From: an uncultured Bacilli bacterium
GTDB lineage: Bacteria > Bacillota_I > Bacilli_A > RF39 > UBA660
Assembly: GCA_934096715.1 (NCBI GenBank)
Contig: CAKOMQ010000021.1
Coordinates: 1 to 18,367, forward strand
DNA: 18,367 nucleotides
Direction: 5' to 3'
How positions within the stretch are numbered: position 1 is the first letter of the stretch; each line of letters begins with the position of its first letter. Below, piece by piece: positions 14,648 through 18,367 of the stretch. The notes beneath the pieces were generated by a model. It was not told where the DNA came from. It did not search any database and worked only from the letters and a program-made list of their open reading frames with translations. The translations under genes and the position numbers were made by a program.

Positions 14648-15728
14648 AGTTTTCTCCAGTTAAAATATCTCTAATATTTATATTACTTGGACATATATAG
14701 TTACATAGTCCACAATTAATACAATTATCACTTTTACACTTGCTAATTAAATGATTGTATACATCTATATTTTTGGGACAAACTTTATTACATGCTCCAC
14801 AATTAATACAATTTATTTTATAATTTTTAGGTACTAAAAATATACAATTTAATAAATCATCTACTAAATATTTATCTATATCTTTTATTTTATAACCTAA
14901 GTATAATCCGTTATAATAAATATCTTTATCTTCTATATTATCTAGTACTTCTAATAACGAAGTATATTTCTTTACTAAGATAACTTTAATAATATTATTT
15001 TCTATATCATATATACTTATATACTTGCTATCTAATCTTTTATTATATAAACAATTATTTATTATATTTAAGATATCTATACTACTTAACATGATATAAT
15101 TATCAATATTAATAAAATCATTTATATCAGTTATATATATATTAGGTATTAATTTTATTTCCATATTAGAATATAATCCAATTAAATTAACAAAGCTCTC
15201 TATTCCTATTTCACTAGAATTTCTAAATAAAATAATAATTTTATCTACATTAAGAATCTTACCTATTTTATTTATATAATCTAAGATATTCTCTTTATTA
15301 TTTTTAATATTAAATATATTATTATATTCATATACATTATCTATAGTATTAATTATAAGTATTTTACTATCCTTATTACAAGAGTTATATAAATATCCTA
15401 AATCTTTCTCTTTTAAAAGAGTTAAAAAATCTTCTTTTTTAAGACTGTCAAATTCTTTATTTATATAAGGATTTTCTACCATAGTTTCTTTAAAGTTGTT
15501 TTTAATTTCTAGACATTCTTCAAAATGCCCATTAAAATACATCTTTTTAGTACCTAATATTTCTCCTGATACGGTAGTATAATACTCACCTATTAGAAAA
15601 TCTTTATAAACATATCCTTCATGATATTCATCTTTTTTTATATAGGAATACACTGGAAAAAGCAAAGAATTTTCTTCTTCTATAATCTTAATTTTAGGAT
15701 TAGTTTTAATTCTTACTTTTGTTTTCAT
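14637..15728 (-). CDS. RnfC-like protein with two 4Fe-4S motifs and no NADH/flavin loop
   Basis: In the Rnf complex RnfC is the peripheral subunit where NADH/NAD+, FMN and iron-sulfur clusters meet. This 363-residue protein follows RnfC in order: an N-terminal segment ending TVSGEILG (52-59, cf. A-S-V-S-G-x-V), LLKEKDLGYLYNS (104-116) where RnfC has the G-L-G-G-A-G-F-P-T loop, ILIINTIDNVYEY (123-135) where it has L-I-x-N-G-x-E-C-E-P-Y, MEIKLIPNIY (189-198), and two ferredoxin motifs C307/C310/C313/C317 and C336/C339/C342/C346, each ending in C-P. Thus both cluster sites are kept but the nucleotide/flavin loop is gone. The ATG lacks a Shine-Dalgarno; a promoter at 15736-15764 puts the RNA start at the ATG. 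It is the first gene of its transcript and overlaps the RnfD-like gene. Confidence 0.72.
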   Translation of the reverse strand: MKTKVRIKTNPKIKIIEEENSLLFPVYSYIKKDEYHEGYVYKDFLIGEYYTTVSGEILGTKKMYFNGHFEECLEIKNNFKETMVENPYINKEFDSLKKEDFLTLLKEKDLGYLYNSCNKDSKILIINTIDNVYEYNNIFNIKNNKENILDYINKIGKILNVDKIIILFRNSSEIGIESFVNLIGLYSNMEIKLIPNIYITDINDFINIDNYIMLSSIDILNIINNCLYNKRLDSKYISIYDIENNIIKVILVKKYTSLLEVLDNIEDKDIYYNGLYLGYKIKDIDKYLVDDLLNCIFLVPKNYKINCINCGACNKVCPKNIDVYNHLISKCKSDNCINCGLCNYICPSNINIRDILTGENYEE

Positions 15729-15735
15729 ATTATAA

Positions 15736-15764
15736 ATTGTACTAAAATAATTGAAAAATGTCTA
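15736..15764 (-). promoter_or_regulatory. Promoter of the RnfC-like gene, likely leaderless
   Basis: TAGACA (15764-15759), a 17-base spacer and TACAAT (15741-15736) on the minus strand, each 5 of 6 to consensus. The predicted start point falls at about 15729-15728, the first base of the ATG. No Shine-Dalgarno is present, so the mRNA may be leaderless. Confidence 0.55.
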
Positions 15765-15773
15765 TACAAGTTA

Positions 15774-15802
15774 TTGTGTAATATTAAAAAATATATTATA
15801 AT
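15774..15802 (+). promoter_or_regulatory. Promoter of the GspE/PilB-like ATPase gene
   Basis: TTGTGT (15774-15779), a 17-base spacer and TATAAT (15797-15802), about 36 bases before the GTG start. It lies back to back with the minus-strand promoter, with 9 bases between the two -35 hexamers, so one regulator could act on both. Confidence 0.65.
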
Positions 15803-15838
15803 TATTTATAGAATAGAAAGAAGATTTGGGTGATTTAA

Positions 15839-17098
15839 GTGTTCAATACTTATGATTTTGACAATAAACCAATTGTAGATATAGTTAATGAAATTATTAT
15901 TGATGCGGTTAATCATGGCGCATCAGATATTCACTTTGATCCAACACCTGATGGGATTAATGTTAGAATTCGTATTGATGGCACTCTTCTTTCTTATGTA
16001 ACTGTTCCAAATACAGTAAAAAAGAACTTAATAACACGTATTAAAATAATAAGTGGTATGAATATAACTGAAGCTAGACTTCCTCAAGATGGTGCAATAA
16101 AAGGGCTACATGAAAATAGTGATTTAGATTTACGTGTAAGTAGCTTACCTATTGTTGATGGAGAAAAAATAGTTATCCGTATTCTTGACTATACACTTAG
16201 TAATAGTGGTCTTGAATCTCTAGGACTTACTAAAAGTAATTTTGAAAAAGTAGAAGAACTTATTAAGAAACCAAATGGTATTATATTAGTAACTGGTGCT
16301 ACTGGTAGTGGTAAATCTACTACTGTATATAGTATGTTACAAGTACTTAATAAAACTGAAGCTAATATTATTACTGTTGAAGATCCAGTCGAAATGAAAA
16401 TACCTGGTATAAATCAAGTTCAAGTTATGAGTGAAATTGGACTTACATTTGGTAATACTTTACGTAGCATTTTAAGACAAGACCCTGACATAATAATGAT
16501 TGGAGAAATTCGTGATGATGAGACTGCAAGAATCGCTGTTCGTGCTTCGATTACTGGACACTTAGTATTATCAACAATTCATACTAATAACTCTCTTAGT
16601 ACAATTGAAAGACTACTTGATATGGATGTCGAAAGATACTTACTAGGAAGTGCTTTATCAGGTATCATATCTCAAAGATTAGTTAAAAAATTATGTCCAA
16701 AGTGTAGAAACGCTAGGCCTACTACTCCATATGAAAAGAATATATTTAAAAAAGTACTTAATATGGATGTCGAAAACATATATACACCAGTTGGTTGTAC
16801 AGAATGCATTAAAGGTTACAAAGGAAGAATTGCTCTACAAGAAATAGTAGAACTTAATCAAGATATAAGAGACGCTATTGTTAATAATATTCGTAAAGAT
16901 GAATTAAGAAAACTTGTTTACAACCCTACTCAAGGAACTTTACTTAAAGATGGCCTTATCAAAGTAATAAGTGGTTATACAAGTCTAGACGAAGTATTAA
17001 GAGTTATTGATATATCAAATGACTTTGGTGATGATGAACAAGATTTAAAAAATACCCTAATAGGTAAAATAACAGAAGATACTAGTGAAATGCTCTAG
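15839..17098 (+). CDS. GspE/PilB/ComGA-family secretion or pilus ATPase, isolated
   Basis: Hexameric ATPases of this family power type IV pilus, type II secretion and competence pseudopilus assembly from the cytoplasmic face. The 419-residue protein has the ASDIHFDP motif (28-35) and RIRIDG (43-48), Walker A GATGSGKS (153-160), the Asp box EDPVE (181-185), Walker B region IIMIGEIRD (218-226), the His box STIHTN (245-250), and a tetra-Cys zinc site C286/C289/C320/C323. It lacks the extra N-terminal domain of longer PilB/GspE proteins and so resembles ComGA. The start is GTG with GGGTGA upstream; an in-frame TAA directly before GTG excludes a longer form. It is the only complete plus-strand gene, with no pilC/comGB, pilin or prepilin peptidase beside it, so partners must be elsewhere. 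Confidence 0.93.
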   Translation: MFNTYDFDNKPIVDIVNEIIIDAVNHGASDIHFDPTPDGINVRIRIDGTLLSYVTVPNTVKKNLITRIKIISGMNITEARLPQDGAIKGLHENSDLDLRVSSLPIVDGEKIVIRILDYTLSNSGLESLGLTKSNFEKVEELIKKPNGIILVTGATGSGKSTTVYSMLQVLNKTEANIITVEDPVEMKIPGINQVQVMSEIGLTFGNTLRSILRQDPDIIMIGEIRDDETARIAVRASITGHLVLSTIHTNNSLSTIERLLDMDVERYLLGSALSGIISQRLVKKLCPKCRNARPTTPYEKNIFKKVLNMDVENIYTPVGCTECIKGYKGRIALQEIVELNQDIRDAIVNNIRKDELRKLVYNPTQGTLLKDGLIKVISGYTSLDEVLRVIDISNDFGDDEQDLKNTLIGKITEDTSEML

Positions 17099-17108
17099 TA
17101 TCTTTTTT
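17077..17108 (+). terminator. Intrinsic terminator of the ATPase gene
   Basis: AGATACTAG (17077-17085) pairs perfectly with CTAGTATCT (17095-17103) around a 9-base loop, followed by a T6 run. The stem contains the TAG stop (17096-17098). Confidence 0.9.
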
Positions 17109-17114
17109 ATATAT

Positions 17115-17138
17115 CAAAAAAAGTAGCATATGCTACTT
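17115..17138 (-). terminator. Minus-strand terminator in the convergent region
   Basis: AAGTAGCATATGCTACTT (17121-17138) is a perfect 18-bp palindrome that can form a 7-bp stem with loop ATAT. On the minus strand it runs into a T tract (from 17122 down to 17116). It would stop transcripts coming from the surface-protein gene before they enter the ATPase gene. Confidence 0.75.
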
Positions 17139-17190
17139 AATGACTTAACATCTTATACCAATTATAGTTTAATATAGGTACATTTATTGA

Positions 17191-17219
17191 AGTTTTATAA
17201 GTGTATTATTTATAAAACT
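17191..17219. repeat. 10-bp inverted repeat between convergent genes
   Basis: AGTTTTATAA (17191-17200) and TTATAAAACT (17210-17219) are perfect arms with a 9-base loop. There is no T tract on either side. It lies in the noncoding 17109-17284 stretch, which otherwise holds only the two minus-strand terminators and short GACTTAAC repeats at 17142 and 17282. Confidence 0.5.
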
Positions 17220-17262
17220 CTATAGTATCTTTTATACGAGACACAGTTAAGTTAACGAGACC

Positions 17263-17283
17263 AAAAATCTAGTATAAACTAGA
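17263..17283 (-). terminator. Terminator of the surface-protein gene
   Basis: TCTAGT (minus strand, 17283-17278) pairs with ACTAGA (17273-17268) with a 4-base loop, followed by TTTTT. It starts one base after the stop codon. Confidence 0.7.
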
Positions 17284-17284
17284 C

Positions 17285-18367
17285 TTAACTTTCTATTATA
17301 AATGGATTTTCTAGACTACCATATCCATCAGAAATTTTAGTGTCTGTTGTAAGATAGAAGACTGGGCGAGCACCAAACGTATTGTCCACACGGCCGCTGT
17401 ACACGATACCATCGCTATCGACATACCACGCAACGAAGATACCACTAACATCCCCAAAACGAGAAAGCGTCCATTCATGCCAAGACTTCGATGTGTCATT
17501 ATTACTTTGATGCATCCAGCCTGTTTTTAATAAGGCCTTATTTAAATCAGTTCCTGTTGCTAGTTCTAAAGCACTTGATCCCAATGATAATGCATAATCA
17601 CTTGCATACATTAATCCTATTTTAGCTGTAGGATTTGTCCATGCTCCACCATTACAATTTACTACGCTACCATTAGTATTTGTACATAATGTTCCGGTAG
17701 ATATCTTATGCATTTCATTTAAATATATTCCTTTTGGACTACTTTGCCAATAATCCGGGTTATTTGTTTCATCTTCATATGTTTTTGTATTTACTGCACT
17801 CCATGTCCAGTTTTCAATTCTATTACTCCATGTTGTATTTTGTAAATAATCATATGTTGTATTTGTTAAGAAATAACTTCCGTTTAGGCCTTTATACATA
17901 TCACTGATTTCCCATGATGTATTAGTTTCAGGATCTGCATTCCATGCATATTTTCCCAATTGTTTATATTTAATTAATTTTACATGATTATTTCCGTTTG
18001 AATCTGAGAATACTCCAATTGCTCTATACATGTGTTTATCTTGATTTGCTATACATTCTGATTTATCTGTCGTACCAAAGCATACATAGTTATCTGGATT
18101 TGTTCCAACATATCTATATCCATCATTTTCTAAATTTGTTTGATATAACCATTTACTATCAACTAAATTTTGGACAAATGTTTTTGTTGTATCTATTTTG
18201 TACCTTAACTTACAAGAAAATGCCTTTATATCTCCGCTTGTATATGGTTCTATTTTTATTGTATATGAATTACCTACTAATTTGTCTTGAGTGTTTGCTG
18301 TATTTGTTACACTACTTGTTAGTGGTATTGATACACTTTGTCCTTTTGTTAAGTTTTTGATTTCTCC
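17285..18367 (-). CDS. C-terminal part of a surface-type protein of the -GARPVFYL- class (partial)
   Basis: The frame is open from the right edge of the window to a TAA at 17285, giving 360 residues without the N-terminus. The first part is Thr/Ser/Asn-rich and beta-prone. A repeated-looking core follows: YRYVGTNPDNYVCFG, then MYRAIGVF (about 112-119), LIKYKQLGKYAWN, KIGLMYASDYALS, and near the end WTLSRFGDVSG and FGARPVFYL, closing with a Gly-rich ENPFII. This layout is common in predicted surface proteins of uncultured Firmicutes and resembles DUF6273/FISUMP-like modules; the assignment is by eye. Two Cys pairs could form disulphides, consistent with export. Ligand or adhesion roles are speculation. 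Codon use shifts sharply in residues about 290-337. The ATG at 18031 is internal and not the start. Confidence 0.8.
   Translation of the reverse strand, partial: GEIKNLTKGQSVSIPLTSSVTNTANTQDKLVGNSYTIKIEPYTSGDIKAFSCKLRYKIDTTKTFVQNLVDSKWLYQTNLENDGYRYVGTNPDNYVCFGTTDKSECIANQDKHMYRAIGVFSDSNGNNHVKLIKYKQLGKYAWNADPETNTSWEISDMYKGLNGSYFLTNTTYDYLQNTTWSNRIENWTWSAVNTKTYEDETNNPDYWQSSPKGIYLNEMHKISTGTLCTNTNGSVVNCNGGAWTNPTAKIGLMYASDYALSLGSSALELATGTDLNKALLKTGWMHQSNNDTSKSWHEWTLSRFGDVSGIFVAWYVDSDGIVYSGRVDNTFGARPVFYLTTDTKISDGYGSLENPFIIES
17345..17490. other. GC-rich patch inside the surface-protein gene
   Basis: Counting by hand, 17341-17400 is 31/60 G+C, 17401-17460 is 28/60 and 17461-17520 is 26/60. The flanking 17281-17340 is 16/60 and 17521-17580 is 20/60. 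Codons such as CGC, GTG, GTC, TAC and ACG cluster here. The reading frame stays intact, so this looks like an in-frame segment of different origin. Confidence 0.8.

Noticed and set aside
15621..15833. Plus-strand open frame antisense to the RnfC-like gene start
   Set aside because: Shadow frame covering the divergent promoters; low-complexity Ile/Phe/Tyr content.
17311..17499. Second minus-strand frame inside the surface gene
   Set aside because: It is open only because the GC-rich patch lacks stops; the other frame carries the conserved motifs.
17998..18360. Plus-strand open frame antisense to the surface gene
   Set aside because: Leu/Tyr-rich shadow with no ribosome binding site; the minus strand is continuously coding here.
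17285..18367. Target gene of a diversity-generating retroelement
   Set aside because: The C-terminal patch is compositionally odd, but no reverse transcriptase or template repeat is visible in the window.

Overview
The window reads as the chromosome of a cell-walled, very AT-rich low-GC Firmicute (Bacillota). It is probably one of the small-genome, Bacilli-related uncultured gut lineages, such as the RF39/Erysipelotrichales neighbourhood. The grounds are roughly 27% G+C by eye, A/T-ending codons, AGGAGG-type ribosome binding sites, sigma-A-like promoters, and the Firmicute gene order murG-murB-divIB. UGA is a stop (the murG and RnfC-like genes end in it) and Trp is UGG, so this is not a Mycoplasma-type code. 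The lineage placement is inference.

Almost everything lies on the minus strand and is described here in transcription order, right to left. At the right edge is the C-terminal 360 residues of a surface-type protein (17285-18367), with a GC-rich patch near its end. Convergent to it, on the plus strand, is a lone GspE/PilB-family ATPase (15839-17098). Divergent from that ATPase starts a minus-strand series: a degenerate RnfC-like iron-sulfur protein, an RnfD-like membrane protein, a YgjP-type metallopeptidase, a glycerophosphodiester phosphodiesterase, murG, murB, ftsQ/divIB and queH. Two intrinsic terminators end it. A new promoter with a structured leader then drives rpsB-tsf, followed by a terminator and a separately promoted tig. 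A solo TnpB cassette with an RNA-like 3' region lies between tig and lon, flanked by related 12-bp repeats. Then come lon, murF and, at the left edge, the first 47 residues of a secreted protein with a TasA/SipW-type signal peptide. An 11-base C tract sits upstream of that last gene.

Functionally the window combines peptidoglycan synthesis and division (MurF, MurB, MurG, FtsQ), translation (S2, EF-Ts, QueH), and protein folding and turnover (trigger factor, Lon). The accessory parts are the TnpB cassette, the two-gene Rnf-like pair, the isolated secretion/pilus ATPase and the surface proteins. No gene-free stretch exceeds 300 bases. The longest is 4087-4377, which holds the lon promoter and the TnpB RNA-like end.

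The points most worth following are four. The Rnf-like pair has lost its NADH/flavin loop but kept both 4Fe-4S motifs. The TnpB cassette has 12-bp repeats on both sides and a LexA-like box in its promoter. The 3' end of the surface gene has foreign base composition. A homopolymer lies upstream of a secreted-protein gene.
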